A stretch of 64,000 nt of DNA, from NCBI GenBank assembly GCA_024234815.1, contig JACKNO010000003.1, positions 620,001 through 684,000 of the forward strand, written 5' to 3'. Positions 16,691-26,222 of this stretch are shown here, one piece after another; position 1 is the first letter of the stretch, and the number at the start of each line of letters is the position of its first letter. Source of the stretch: Pseudomonadales bacterium (GTDB lineage Bacteria; Pseudomonadota; Gammaproteobacteria; Pseudomonadales; Halieaceae). The position numbers were made by a program, and so were the translations under genes. The notes under the pieces are model-generated. The model saw only the letters and a list, made by a program, of their open reading frames with translations, ran no database searches and was not told where the DNA came from.

Positions 16691-16957
16691 TCAGATGACC
16701 ATCTGCACTCGGCCGGTACCCCGGAGGTCCTGGTGCAGAGCCTCCAGTTGATCCGGCCCGGTGGCAGTAATAATCAGGGTGATAGCGGTGAAGGTACCGT
16801 TGCGGGAGGGCCTGAAAGTAACTACCGTGCGATCAAAACCCGGGGAATGCTGCTCCACCACCTCCAGAATGACCTCGGTAAGGTCCTCTGAGCTGCGCGC
16901 GAGCACCTTGATCGGGTAATCACAGGGAAACTCAATTTTGGGCGGTTCCTGCTGCAC
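16691..16957 (-). CDS. ybeD: YbeD family (DUF493) protein
   Basis: Small 88-residue protein of the YbeD/DUF493 family, which has an ACT-like ferredoxin fold (IEFPCDYPIKVLARS, then SRNGTFTAITLIITATG and a final GTGRVQMVI). A regulatory role linked to lipoate metabolism has been suggested because it nearly always precedes lipB, as here. The molecular function is not established. It follows dacA by 22 bp. Confidence 0.92.
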   Translation of the reverse strand: MQQEPPKIEFPCDYPIKVLARSSEDLTEVILEVVEQHSPGFDRTVVTFRPSRNGTFTAITLIITATGPDQLEALHQDLRGTGRVQMVI

Positions 16958-16979
16958 TGGCTTATCTCCGGGGCAGACC

Positions 16980-18143
16980 TCAAGTAGCGAACAGGCTGGC
17001 TATCCACATCACGATCGAATCCCACAGGCGCGAGAAAAAGCCAGCGGGCTCCACTGCTTCGAGAGCCTGGACCGGGGACTCGAACACGACCGTGTCATCT
17101 ACACTCAGGGTCACGGTTCCCACCTTGTCACCCACCGCCAGTGGCGCAACCAGTTGCGGCTCAAGTTCCACTGTGGTGACCAGGCTTTTTGACTTGCCGC
17201 GGGGCAGGGTGAGCAATGTCCTGTCGATCAGACCCACCGGAACCATATCCTGCTGGCCCTTCCAGACGCGCGCCACCTCCAGTTCATGCATGGGCCCGAA
17301 CAGCTCCACGGATTCAAAGAAGCGAAAACCGTAATTGAGCAGGCTGCGAGTCTCGTTCTTGCGCGCCTTGGTACTGCTGGTGCCCATGACCACCGTGATC
17401 AGGCGCATGCCATTGCGCTCGGCGGAAGCCACCAGGCAATAACCCGCCTCTTTGGTGTGGCCGGTCTTGAGGCCGTCCACTGACGGGTCCTCGCCCAGCA
17501 GGGTGTTGCGGTTGTACTGCTTGATCTTGTTGTAGGTAAAATCCCGCTCCTTGTAAATCGCGTAGTGCTCGGGAAACCGGGTGATGATCGCCTGGGCCAG
17601 GATCGCCAGGTCGCGGGCGGTAACCACGTGGTTGGGGTCGGGCAGGCCGTGGGAATTGACGAAGTAGGAGTCCTTCATCCCTATGGCCTGAGCCTGCTTG
17701 TTCATCATCTCGGCAAATACGGCTTCGCTGCCGGCCAGATGCTCCGCCACCGCCACGGTCGCATCGTTGCCGGAAGAGATCACGATGCCCCGCTCCAGGT
17801 CCTCGATACTTACGTCTTTGCCCGGCTCGATCCACATCAGCGAGGAACCGGCGAAAATCGGATTCTGCGACCAGGCGTTTTCGCTGATCACCACCATGTC
17901 ATCTTTATGGACCCGCCCCGCCTCCATCTCCGTCGCCAGCACGTAGGCCGTCATCATTTTGGTCAGGCTGGCTGGCGGCAGTGGAATATCGGCGTTGTGT
18001 TCAGCCAGCACATCGCCGCTGGCCGCATCCATGAGAATATAGGCCGTCGCCTCGATTTGCGGCGGCGCGGGTATCCCGTCCTGGGCCTGGCCTGCGAGGC
18101 TAAATAAAACCGTCAGGAGGGAGATCAGCAGTCTATTGCGCAT
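16980..18143 (-). CDS. dacA: D-alanyl-D-alanine carboxypeptidase (PBP5/6 family)
   Basis: Low-molecular-weight penicillin-binding protein that trims the terminal D-Ala from peptidoglycan pentapeptides in the periplasm. It has a signal peptide (residues 1-20), active-site SLTK at 59-62, SGN at 124-126 and KTG at 226-228. A C-terminal beta domain ends in an amphipathic membrane anchor (FFSRLWDSIVMWIASLFAT). At 387 residues it is full length. Gene order rlpA-dacA-ybeD-lipB is as in Pseudomonas. Confidence 0.97.
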   Translation of the reverse strand: MRNRLLISLLTVLFSLAGQAQDGIPAPPQIEATAYILMDAASGDVLAEHNADIPLPPASLTKMMTAYVLATEMEAGRVHKDDMVVISENAWSQNPIFAGSSLMWIEPGKDVSIEDLERGIVISSGNDATVAVAEHLAGSEAVFAEMMNKQAQAIGMKDSYFVNSHGLPDPNHVVTARDLAILAQAIITRFPEHYAIYKERDFTYNKIKQYNRNTLLGEDPSVDGLKTGHTKEAGYCLVASAERNGMRLITVVMGTSSTKARKNETRSLLNYGFRFFESVELFGPMHELEVARVWKGQQDMVPVGLIDRTLLTLPRGKSKSLVTTVELEPQLVAPLAVGDKVGTVTLSVDDTVVFESPVQALEAVEPAGFFSRLWDSIVMWIASLFAT

Positions 18144-18320
18144 AAAAACAGGTAACCGGGGGAGTTCTGGAAGGTGGGCATGTTAACGCATGCGTGCCTG
18201 TAGCGAAAGAAACAGTGTAAGGAGCAGGGGTATAACTGCGACGGCCCACACTCCTGTCAGCGCGGCGCGACCCGGCGGCCAAATGCCGGCCGGGACGCCG
18301 AACCGGGGGGCGCCAGCACC

Positions 18321-19160
18321 CTACGGCAGCGGCTGACCACCGTCATAGCCCGCAGTGCGCAACAGCTCCTGCACATCCTGTATTTCACCCGGCCGTGTCA
18401 TCGGTCCTACACGCACCCGGTACAGCAGGCTCTCACCGGACTGCACCTCACTGACGAATACCGGCGACTCGAGGAGTTCCTGCAGTTTGTCCTGCAGGCG
18501 CTGGGCCGAACTGATCGTGCTGTAGGCCCCCAGTTGCAGGTAGCGGTAATCCCCGGCAACGGAGCCGCGACGATCGTCCACGCCGACCACGTTCAGCACC
18601 GCCACCTCCACCTCGGTGGTACCTGCTTCCATGTAGCCCAACTTGACGGCCGCGCCATAGGACAAATCGATCACCCGGTCAGAGTGGAAGGGGCCGCGGT
18701 CGTTTACGCGCACGATGATGCTCTTGCCATTGGCGAGATTGGTGACCCTGGCGTAACAGGGGATAGGCAGGGTCTTGTGCGCGGCACTGGCCAGGTAGAG
18801 GTTGTATATCTCTCCGTTGGAGGTCTCGTGACCGTGAAACTTGGCGCCATACCAGGAGGCGGTGCCCCGCACCCGGTATTCGGTATGGTCATCCAGCACC
18901 TCATAGGTCACGCCATCAATCGTGTACGGACTCATGTTGCCCACTGTCAGGATCGGGTCCGGGCGCGGGACGGCGTCATGCACGTCAGCCGCATCGATCG
19001 GCATCGGTGGAGCGCCGTCGCGCGCATGCTGGTAACGCGAGGGGAGGCTGGACGTATCGGGGGCGGGCGCCGGTTCCGGAGTCGGTACAGGCTGGCTGCT
19101 ACAGGCAACGATAACCAGGGTCAGCGCACCGATAAGCGCCAGGGGCAGGAACGACCTCAC
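18321..19160 (-). CDS. rlpA: RlpA family septal/peptidoglycan lipoprotein
   Basis: Outer-membrane lipoprotein of 279 residues. A signal peptide with lipobox ends at Cys20 (LVIVACSS), followed by a Pro/Ala-rich linker. The double-psi beta-barrel domain contains GTASWYGAKFHGHETSNGE and VRVNDRGPFHSDRVIDLS. A C-terminal SPOR domain (about residues 205-275) binds denuded glycan strands at the septum. RlpA of P. aeruginosa is a lytic transglycosylase acting on such strands. Its start overlaps the end of mltB by 4 bp, so the two are translationally coupled. Confidence 0.95.
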   Translation of the reverse strand: MRSFLPLALIGALTLVIVACSSQPVPTPEPAPAPDTSSLPSRYQHARDGAPPMPIDAADVHDAVPRPDPILTVGNMSPYTIDGVTYEVLDDHTEYRVRGTASWYGAKFHGHETSNGEIYNLYLASAAHKTLPIPCYARVTNLANGKSIIVRVNDRGPFHSDRVIDLSYGAAVKLGYMEAGTTEVEVAVLNVVGVDDRRGSVAGDYRYLQLGAYSTISSAQRLQDKLQELLESPVFVSEVQSGESLLYRVRVGPMTRPGEIQDVQELLRTAGYDGGQPLP

Positions 19161-20152
19161 CGGGTGATCTCCGCTGCGATCTGCCTGGACAATTCATAGA
19201 CACACATGGCGTACATGGCACTGTGGTTGTATCGGGTGATGACATAAAAGTTATGAAACCCAAGCCAGTATTCATATCCATTCTTGAGTTCGAATTTCAT
19301 GGCGGAGGCGAGAGTTTCCGGAGACACGGTCATTTTCGCATCCAGGCCGACGGCGGCAAATTGCGCCACGGTATGTTCCGGGCGCAGGTTTTTCCTGCCG
19401 TGAACGAACCATTCTTCGGGAACTTCTCCCTTTGCGGTTGCCCCGGATACCACCGCCTCACCGTTGCGCCAACCGTGCCGCTTGAAATAATTGGCAACGC
19501 TGCTGATGGCATCCACCGGATTGTTCCAGATATCCACGATACCGTCGCCATCGCCATCAACCGCGTAGGCAAGGTAACTGCTGGGCATAAACTGGCCGTA
19601 GCCCATTGCCCCGGCGTAAGAGCCCTTCATGGCCAGCGGATCAAAACCCTGCTGACGGGTCAGGATCAGGTAGCTTTTCAGCTCGCCAGTAAAAAATTCC
19701 GAGCGCGGGGGGTAGTCGAAGGCCAGGGTAGAGAGCGCGTCGATAACCCTGTAGCTTCCGGCAATCCGTCCGTAATAGGTCTCAACCCCAATAATGGAGA
19801 CAATAATTTCAGCGGGCACACCGGTTTCTTTCGAGACACGCTCCAGCGTAGCCTTGTGCTCCGCGTAGAATTCAACACCCTGTTCCAGGCGTTTCTCATT
19901 GAGAAAAATCTCCCGGTACTCGTACCAGGGCTTGCTCTTTTCCGCCGGTCGGGCGATCGCCGTGAGAATGCTCTCCTGGCGTTGGGCACTTGCCAACACC
20001 AGTAGCAGCTCCTCCCGGTCAAAGCCCTGCTCCTGGACCAACTCGTCAACAAGCTCCAGGGCCGCGGGGTTCACGGAGTAGTTTTCCGCGGCAAACAGGC
20101 AGGTGCTCCAGAGGCAGCTTGCCAGCAGGGCGATTTTCAGGCGTGACGACAT
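19157..20152 (-). CDS. mltB: Membrane-bound lytic murein transglycosylase B family
   Basis: Cleaves peptidoglycan glycan strands to 1,6-anhydro products. The 331-residue protein has an N-terminal secretion signal (residues 1-22). The catalytic Glu124 lies in IIGVETYYGRIAG, and the family motifs GAMGYGQFMPSSYLAYAVD and DIWNNPVDAISSVANYF are present. The signal holds a Cys (residue 18) but no convincing lipobox, so lipid anchoring is uncertain. It lies between rodA and rlpA. Confidence 0.95.
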   Translation of the reverse strand: MSSRLKIALLASCLWSTCLFAAENYSVNPAALELVDELVQEQGFDREELLLVLASAQRQESILTAIARPAEKSKPWYEYREIFLNEKRLEQGVEFYAEHKATLERVSKETGVPAEIIVSIIGVETYYGRIAGSYRVIDALSTLAFDYPPRSEFFTGELKSYLILTRQQGFDPLAMKGSYAGAMGYGQFMPSSYLAYAVDGDGDGIVDIWNNPVDAISSVANYFKRHGWRNGEAVVSGATAKGEVPEEWFVHGRKNLRPEHTVAQFAAVGLDAKMTVSPETLASAMKFELKNGYEYWLGFHNFYVITRYNHSAMYAMCVYELSRQIAAEITR

Positions 20153-20215
20153 ACTTCATTACTCATAATTGGATTAAGAAAAAACCAGGGTCCGGCGAAA
20201 ACGGGTAAATGGCCA

Positions 20216-21358
20216 CTACCGGGGCACCGCGGACTTCTCGGTACTGATTGCCATCAAGATACCAAAGCCCGCCATCAATGTGACTACCGATGTACCGCCC
20301 GCACTCACCAGCGGCAGGGGCACCCCAACCACCGGCAGCAAGCCGGCGACCATGCCCATGTTAACAAATACATATACAAAAAACGTCAGGGTCAGGCTCC
20401 CCGCTGCCATGCGACCAAAGCTGGAACGGGCCCGGATGCCTATCCAGAAACCGCGCAGCAGGATCAGCAGGTAAATGGTCATCAACACCAGGACCCCGCG
20501 CAGGCCAAACTCCTCCGACAGCACCGCAATGATGAAATCCGTGTGACTTTCCGGCAGGAAGTCCAGGTGGGACTGGGTACCGTTCATCCAGCCCTTGCCC
20601 TCCCAACCGCCGGAACCGATCGCGGTCTTGGACTGAATTATGTTCCAGCCTGCGCCGAGTTTATCGCTTTCCGGGTCCAGCATGGTGAGAATTCGCTGCT
20701 TCTGGTAGTCCTTCAGCACGAACATCCAGGCCGGCCAGGCGGAAGCTCCCGCCAGCACCACGGCTCCAAAGATGTAACCCCAGCCCATCCCGGCCATAAA
20801 CAGGACGAAGAGACCGCTGGCGGCGATCAGCAGGGCGGTACCGAGGTCCGGTTGCTGCAGGATCAGGGCCGCCGGGATACCCACCAGGCCCAGGGCGACC
20901 ATGATATGCACAAACCGCGGCGGCAGTGTCCGGTCCGCGAGATACCAGGCCACCGTCAGGGGTAAGACGAGCTTCATGATCTCAGAGGGCTGGAACCGGA
21001 AACCGCCGATAGACAGCCAGCGCTGGGCGCCCTTGGCGCCGACCCCGACCAGCATTACCGCCACCAGTGTCGCCAGGCCCAACAGGTAAAGCCACGGCGC
21101 CCAGCGCATTATTCTCGCAAGGCTGACCTGGGCGACCCCGATCATGATCGCGTAGGCCAGCAGGAAATACCGCCCCTGGCGAACGACCGCGCCCATGTCC
21201 TTGCCGGAACCGCTGTAGAGGACAAAAAGCCCGTAGACGGTCAGCACCAGCAGCAACAGCAACAGGGGAATGTCGATGTGAAAGCGGCTGGCCGCGCTGG
21301 GGCGGCGGGCGAGGTCGGCCGAACCCTGGTGTGGCATCTGGCGCAGGTAATCCGCCAT
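20216..21358 (-). CDS. rodA: Rod-shape peptidoglycan polymerase RodA
   Basis: SEDS-family glycosyltransferase that polymerises lipid II during cell elongation, paired with PBP2. The 380-residue protein is mostly membrane segments (about ten). It has conserved QPDLGTALLIAASGLFVLF, GWNIIQSKTAIGSGG and PESHTDFIIAVLSEEFG stretches typical of RodA rather than FtsW. Its start overlaps the mrdA stop codon by 1 base, so the two should be translated together. Confidence 0.97.
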   Translation of the reverse strand: MADYLRQMPHQGSADLARRPSAASRFHIDIPLLLLLLVLTVYGLFVLYSGSGKDMGAVVRQGRYFLLAYAIMIGVAQVSLARIMRWAPWLYLLGLATLVAVMLVGVGAKGAQRWLSIGGFRFQPSEIMKLVLPLTVAWYLADRTLPPRFVHIMVALGLVGIPAALILQQPDLGTALLIAASGLFVLFMAGMGWGYIFGAVVLAGASAWPAWMFVLKDYQKQRILTMLDPESDKLGAGWNIIQSKTAIGSGGWEGKGWMNGTQSHLDFLPESHTDFIIAVLSEEFGLRGVLVLMTIYLLILLRGFWIGIRARSSFGRMAAGSLTLTFFVYVFVNMGMVAGLLPVVGVPLPLVSAGGTSVVTLMAGFGILMAISTEKSAVPR

Positions 21359-23199
21359 CAGCCCGCCTCCCCCAACAACCAGGTGTCGATGACCGCCCGG
21401 GCGATGGGCGAGGCGGCCGAGCTGCCGCCGCCATTCTCGACAATAATGGCCACCGCGATGGTAGGCTCCTCCACCGGGGCAAAAGCGATGAACAGGCCGT
21501 GGTGCCGGTGCCGTTCGGACACCTCCGATTCCTTGTACACCGCGCCCTGGGCAATCCCTATCACCTGGGCGGTTCCGGTCTTCCCGGCCATCTGGTACTC
21601 AATCCCGGCCGCCAGGGCCTTCGCAGTGCCACGCTGGCCGTGCACCACTTCCAGCATGCCTTCATGCACGGCCTGCCAGTACTCTTCCGGGGCAACTATC
21701 GGCTCGAGCATGGGCGCCTCCACCGGCACCCCGTCGATGGCTTTTACCAGGCGGGGCGTGTGGCGCTGGCCCTTGCTGGCCATCACACTCGTAGCCATGG
21801 CCAGCTGCATGGGGGATGCAAGCATGTAACCCTGGCCAATACCCGCACTGATGGTCTCACCCGGGTACCAGGACTGGCCCATGGCGTCGCGCTTCCAGCG
21901 GGTGGAGGGCAAGACTCCGCGACGCTCGTTGGTCGTGTCCACCCCGGTGCGTTCACCAAAACCGAAGGGGCTGAGATACTCGTACATGCGGTCGATGGTC
22001 AGGCGCCGGGCGAGATCATAGAAGTACACGTCGCAGGACTCCGCGATGGCCATATTCATATCGACCCGGGCGGCATGACCGGTGCCCCTGATTCGCAGAA
22101 TCCAGTCGCGGTACTTGTGGGAGTCGCCGGGCAGGCTGTACCAGCCGGGATCGGGCACCGTGCTCTGGGGAGTCACCAGGCCGGATTCCAGGCCCGCCAT
22201 CGCCATAAAGGGCTTGATAGTTGATCCCGGCGGGTACTGGCCCTGGATGGCGCGATTGAACAGCGGCACGTCCAGGGAGTCCCGCAGGGCGCTGTATGCC
22301 TCCGATCCAATCCCGTTAACGAACAGGTTGGTGTCAAAACCCGGCTTGGACACCAGCGCCAGCACACCGCCGGTGCGGGGGTCTATGGCCACGACGGCGC
22401 CACGTTGATCCCCCAGCGCGTCATAAGCGGCCTGCTGTATCCGAATGTCGAGGTTCAGGGTCAGGTCGGCACCGGATTTGGGGTCGAAGCTCTCCAGCAC
22501 CCTCAGCACGCGGCCGTGGGCATTGGTCTCCACGTTCTGGTAGCCGACCTCGCCGTGGAGGACATCCTCGTAATACTTCTCTACCCCCACCTTGCCGACA
22601 TGGAAGGTGCCCCGGTAATCCGATTCATCCAGTTCCAGCACTTCCTGTTCGTTGATGCGACCGAGGTAGCCAATGGCGTGGGAGAATAACTCGCCGTGGG
22701 GGTAATACCGCAGCAGCTGGGCGTCGACCACCACCCCGGGCAGTCGATAGCGGTTCACGGACAGGCGCGCCCGCTCCGCCTCGGTCAGGCGAAATCGCAG
22801 CGGCACCGCCTCGTAGGGGTGCCGGCGCTTGAGTTTCTTGTTAAATGTTTCCAGGTCGCTCTCGCTGACGGGGACCAGTTCCGCCAGTTCCGCCAGCGTG
22901 GCCTCCAGGTCGGGCACCTGCTCGCGCACTATCGACAAAATGTAGCTGGGGCGGTTATCCGCCAGCAGCACGCCGTTGCGGTCAAAAATCAGCCCGCGCT
23001 TGGGTGGCAGGGGCTGCAGCTGTACCCGGTTGCGTTCGGACTGGGTGCGGTAGATCTCGTAGTCGGTGATCTGCAGGGAGTGATAGCGGGTAACGATAAC
23101 CCCGAGCAGGGCAATGACCAGCAGAACGGCCGTGATGATACGGGCGCTGTTGACGCGGGTTTCGCGCAGCGAATCCTTCAGCTCAAGGTGCCTTGGCAT
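21358..23199 (-). CDS. mrdA: Penicillin-binding protein 2
   Basis: Peptidoglycan transpeptidase of the elongasome, partner of RodA. At 613 residues it has an N-terminal membrane anchor (about 19-38), a pedestal/dimerisation domain, and the transpeptidase motifs STIK (326-329), SCD (388-390) and KTG (540-542). The PPKRGLIFDRNGVLLADNRPSY segment near residue 65-86 is diagnostic. It follows rlmH after a 166-bp gap in which no clear promoter was found. Confidence 0.97.
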   Translation of the reverse strand: MPRHLELKDSLRETRVNSARIITAVLLVIALLGVIVTRYHSLQITDYEIYRTQSERNRVQLQPLPPKRGLIFDRNGVLLADNRPSYILSIVREQVPDLEATLAELAELVPVSESDLETFNKKLKRRHPYEAVPLRFRLTEAERARLSVNRYRLPGVVVDAQLLRYYPHGELFSHAIGYLGRINEQEVLELDESDYRGTFHVGKVGVEKYYEDVLHGEVGYQNVETNAHGRVLRVLESFDPKSGADLTLNLDIRIQQAAYDALGDQRGAVVAIDPRTGGVLALVSKPGFDTNLFVNGIGSEAYSALRDSLDVPLFNRAIQGQYPPGSTIKPFMAMAGLESGLVTPQSTVPDPGWYSLPGDSHKYRDWILRIRGTGHAARVDMNMAIAESCDVYFYDLARRLTIDRMYEYLSPFGFGERTGVDTTNERRGVLPSTRWKRDAMGQSWYPGETISAGIGQGYMLASPMQLAMATSVMASKGQRHTPRLVKAIDGVPVEAPMLEPIVAPEEYWQAVHEGMLEVVHGQRGTAKALAAGIEYQMAGKTGTAQVIGIAQGAVYKESEVSERHRHHGLFIAFAPVEEPTIAVAIIVENGGGSSAASPIARAVIDTWLLGEAG

Positions 23200-23365
23200 T
23201 CAGTCTACCCCGTAACCCGTAGCGTCATGGACTGCTCGTCACCGGACGCCCAGTGGCGGGCGCGCCTGCACAGGCGCAGCAACCGCTACCGCGGAGCCAG
23301 CCCTGTAAGCGACAATAGGAGAAGTGATGGGGTGCACTTGCGCGGCCCTGTGGTCTGCCAAAAAA

Positions 23366-23836
23366 CTACTCGCGATGATACGGGTGGTTGACGGTGATTG
23401 TCCAAGCCCGGTAGAGCTGTTCCGCCAATAAAACACGCACCAGCGGGTGAGGCAGGGTGAGATCACTCAAAGACCAGCGCTTTGCGGCCCGATCCAGGCA
23501 CTGTGGTGAAAGGCCGTCGGGGCCGCCCACCAGCAGACTGTAATTCGATCCGGACATCTGCCACGCCTCAAGCTCCCGCGCCAATTGCGCCGTGGAGATT
23601 CGATCCCCGGCCACATCCAGCGCGATCACAGTGTCTCCCGCGGGAATGGCTTTGAGCATCTGCTCGCCCTCCCGCTCCCGCAACTGCTCGGCCCTGGCAC
23701 CCTGTGTGCGCCTGGCCAGGGGAATCTCTCGCCACTGCAGCTTCAGCTCACGCGGCAGGCGCCGGCAGTAATCCTCTACTGCCTGGGTGACCCAGGAGGG
23801 CATCCTGGCGCCCACTGCCACAATGCTTATGCGCAT
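23366..23836 (-). CDS. rlmH: 23S rRNA pseudouridine-1915 N3-methyltransferase
   Basis: SPOUT-class methyltransferase of 156 residues acting on helix 69 of assembled 70S ribosomes. The knotted C-terminal part shows LLVGGPDGLSPQCLDRA and the diagnostic ending SLSDLTLPHPLVRVLLAEQ through VNHPYHRE. Its start touches the rsfS stop (1-base overlap), the usual coupled pair. Confidence 0.97.
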   Translation of the reverse strand: MRISIVAVGARMPSWVTQAVEDYCRRLPRELKLQWREIPLARRTQGARAEQLREREGEQMLKAIPAGDTVIALDVAGDRISTAQLARELEAWQMSGSNYSLLVGGPDGLSPQCLDRAAKRWSLSDLTLPHPLVRVLLAEQLYRAWTITVNHPYHRE

Positions 23837-24171
23837 CAGGCAGGTGAATCGGGGTTAACCCAGAGCCGCTCCAGATCATAGAAGTCGCGGGTGGCAGGCA
23901 GCATGACGTGAACCACCACGTCACCGAAATCCACCAGCACCCACTCACCCACGTCTTCACCCTCGACCCCCAGCGGTCGCAATTCCTGCTTCTTGGCCTG
24001 CATGCAGACGTTGTCGGCCAACGATCTGACATGCCTGTTGGAGGTGCCACTGGCAACAATCAGGAAATCCATGACATCGGTGAGACCGGTGACGTCCAGG
24101 GTGACAATATTGACGGCCTTGAGATCCTCCAGGGCGTCAATGACTATTTTTTTCTGTGCTTCAGCATCCAT
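23836..24171 (-). CDS. rsfS: Ribosomal silencing factor RsfS
   Basis: Binds ribosomal protein L14 and blocks subunit joining when nutrients fall. The 111-residue protein has the family core DFLIVASGTSNRHVRSLAD and GEWVLVDFGDVVVHVMLP. It sits between nadD and rlmH in the standard order nadD-rsfS-rlmH, on one strand with short gaps. Confidence 0.97.
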   Translation of the reverse strand: MDAEAQKKIVIDALEDLKAVNIVTLDVTGLTDVMDFLIVASGTSNRHVRSLADNVCMQAKKQELRPLGVEGEDVGEWVLVDFGDVVVHVMLPATRDFYDLERLWVNPDSPA

Positions 24172-24215
24172 TCAATTTGCTCATTTTGCGAGACGTCGGT
24201 TCATCAAATACCCCT

Positions 24216-24872
24216 TCAATGATAGAGATTGTGCGCTTCAATATAATCCAGTACCGCCTGGGGCAACAGGTAGCGCGGCGACCGGCCTTCAGCCAGCAGG
24301 CGTCGAATCTCCGTCGACGAGATGGCCAGGGGCCGCAATTCCTCGACAAGGATACCCCCGTTGGGACGCCGGCGCAGCTCCGATGCATCCGCCAGCCGAT
24401 ACCGGTGCAGCCAGTCTGCAACCGGTCCGGTCAGCGGAAACTGCCAGCCGGGACGGGCAATGACCACGACATGTGACCAGTCCAGCAGTTCCTGCCAGCG
24501 GTGCCATGTGGCGAGCGCCTGCACCGCGTCACAGCCCATCACCAGGGACAGGCTATGGCCTTCACCCAGCTCTTCCCGCAGTTCTACCAGGGAATCGATG
24601 GTATAGGAGACCCCCTCGCGCCGCAGTTCCCTGCTGTCGCAGGCAAGGCTGGGCTCGCCCGCCACAGCCAGTTCCAGCATAGCGGCCCTGTGCGCGGCGG
24701 CACATGCCGGTAGTTCGCGGTGCGGTGGCACGGCGCAGGGCATCAGGCGCAACTGCTGCAAACCGAGGTGCTCCACCAGCTCCAGCGCCGAGCGCAGGTG
24801 GCCGTAATGCACGGGATCGAAAGTTCCACCGAACACTCCCACAGGGGTCAGTGCCGCGGGCGCGGGGTTCAA
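24216..24872 (-). CDS. nadD: Nicotinate-nucleotide adenylyltransferase
   Basis: Makes deamido-NAD from nicotinate mononucleotide and ATP. The 218-residue protein has the nucleotidyltransferase motif GVFGGTFDPVHYGHL near its start and the ISSTEIR motif near the C terminus. The start codon overlaps the proA stop by 4 bp, indicating translational coupling. Confidence 0.97.
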   Translation of the reverse strand: MNPAPAALTPVGVFGGTFDPVHYGHLRSALELVEHLGLQQLRLMPCAVPPHRELPACAAAHRAAMLELAVAGEPSLACDSRELRREGVSYTIDSLVELREELGEGHSLSLVMGCDAVQALATWHRWQELLDWSHVVVIARPGWQFPLTGPVADWLHRYRLADASELRRRPNGGILVEELRPLAISSTEIRRLLAEGRSPRYLLPQAVLDYIEAHNLYH

Positions 24873-26125
24873 GTGCGGACCTGCCCCTCGCCGAACACCA
24901 CATACTTCTGGGAGGTCAGGCCCTCCAGCCCCACGGGGCCGCGGGCATGCAGCTTGTCGGTGGAAATACCGATCTCGGCGCCCAGGCCGTACTCAAAGCC
25001 GTCGGCGAAGCGGGTGGAGGCATTGACCATGACGGAGCTGGAATCCACCTCCCGCAGAAAACGCATGGCCCGCGCGTGGTCGCGGGTGACGATGGTATCG
25101 GTATGTTGCGAGCTGTAGGTATTGATGTGGTCGATAGCCTCATCCAGGCCCCGCAGCACGCGCACCGCCAGGATCGGGGCGAGATATTCCTCGCGCCAGT
25201 CCTGCTCGGTGGCTTCATTCACCTGCGGCAGAATCGCCCGCGTCCTTGCACAGCCTCGCAACTCCACGGCGGCGGCCGCGTAGGCCTGTGCCAGCCGGGG
25301 CAGCAGCTGCTCCGCGGTGGACTCGGCAAGCAACAGGGTTTCCATGGTATTGCAGGTGCCATAGCGCTGGGTCTTGGCGTTGACGGCAATATTAATCGCC
25401 ATATCGGCATCGGCGCCGTCGTCGATATACACGTGGCAAACGCCGTCCAGGTGCTTGATGACAGGTACCCGGGACTCGGCGCTGATGCGCTCGATCAGGC
25501 CCTTGCCGCCACGCGGCACTATCACGTCCACATATTCGGGCATGGTTATCAGGTGGCCCACCGCCGCGCGGTCCGCGGTGTTGACAACCTGCACGGCGGT
25601 TGCCGGCAGGTCCGCCGCCAGCAGACCCTCGACCAGGCAGGCGGCGATGGCGCAGTTGGATGCCAGCGCCTCGGAGCCGCCTCGCAAGATGGTGGCGTTG
25701 CCCGATTTCAGGCACAGGCTCGCCGCCTCGACGGTCACGTTGGGGCGCGACTCATAAATAATGCCGACAACCCCCAGCGGTACCCGCATTCGGCCCACCT
25801 GTATACCGCTGGGCATGGTGTTCATATCGCTGATTGCACCCACCGGGTCCGGCAGGCTCGCGACCTGGCGCAAGCCTTCCAGCATGGCGTCGATACGCCC
25901 CGGAGTGAGTTCTAGCCGGTCCATAAGGGGCGCCGCCAGGCCTGCCACGGCGCCGCGCTCCAGGTCCTCGGCATTGGCCGCGGCCAGGCGCGAGCGAGCG
26001 CCATCCAGCGCGTCCCGGGTTGCGAGCAGGGCTTTATTGCGGGCAGCGGTGCTGGACGCGGCGACGCGGCGCGAAGCCGCGCGAGCCGAGCGACCCAGCT
26101 CCGTCATGTACTGTTCGACATCCAT
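24869..26125 (-). CDS. proA: Gamma-glutamyl phosphate reductase
   Basis: NADPH-dependent second step of proline synthesis from glutamate. The 418-residue protein belongs to the aldehyde-dehydrogenase superfamily, with catalytic Cys258 in RYGTCNTMETLL, the PLGVVGIIYESRPNV segment and IVPRGGKGLI. It is first in the minus-strand run proA-nadD-rsfS-rlmH. A TATAAT box lies just upstream. The partner proB is not in the window. Confidence 0.97.
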   Translation of the reverse strand: MDVEQYMTELGRSARAASRRVAASSTAARNKALLATRDALDGARSRLAAANAEDLERGAVAGLAAPLMDRLELTPGRIDAMLEGLRQVASLPDPVGAISDMNTMPSGIQVGRMRVPLGVVGIIYESRPNVTVEAASLCLKSGNATILRGGSEALASNCAIAACLVEGLLAADLPATAVQVVNTADRAAVGHLITMPEYVDVIVPRGGKGLIERISAESRVPVIKHLDGVCHVYIDDGADADMAINIAVNAKTQRYGTCNTMETLLLAESTAEQLLPRLAQAYAAAAVELRGCARTRAILPQVNEATEQDWREEYLAPILAVRVLRGLDEAIDHINTYSSQHTDTIVTRDHARAMRFLREVDSSSVMVNASTRFADGFEYGLGAEIGISTDKLHARGPVGLEGLTSQKYVVFGEGQVRT

Positions 26126-26157
26126 GAATGGTGGAATCTGCTATCGGAAAAGCCGGC

Positions 26158-26163
26158 ATTATA
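26158..26163 (-). promoter_or_regulatory. Consensus -10 box upstream of proA
   Basis: A perfect TATAAT on the minus strand, 33 bp before the proA start. No good -35 hexamer is found at 16-18 bp spacing. It probably marks the promoter of proA-nadD-rsfS-rlmH with a short leader. Confidence 0.4.
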
Positions 26164-26222
26164 CCTGAAGGCTCAGGCGCGTGTGTTAAGCTCAGGCCAG
26201 AAAATCATTGCGGATCACGGCC

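Noticed and set aside
18267..18290. GC-rich hairpin between rlpA and dacA as a Rho-independent terminator
   Set aside because: The stem has two mismatches and no T-run follows; rlpA, dacA and ybeD look co-oriented and probably co-transcribed.
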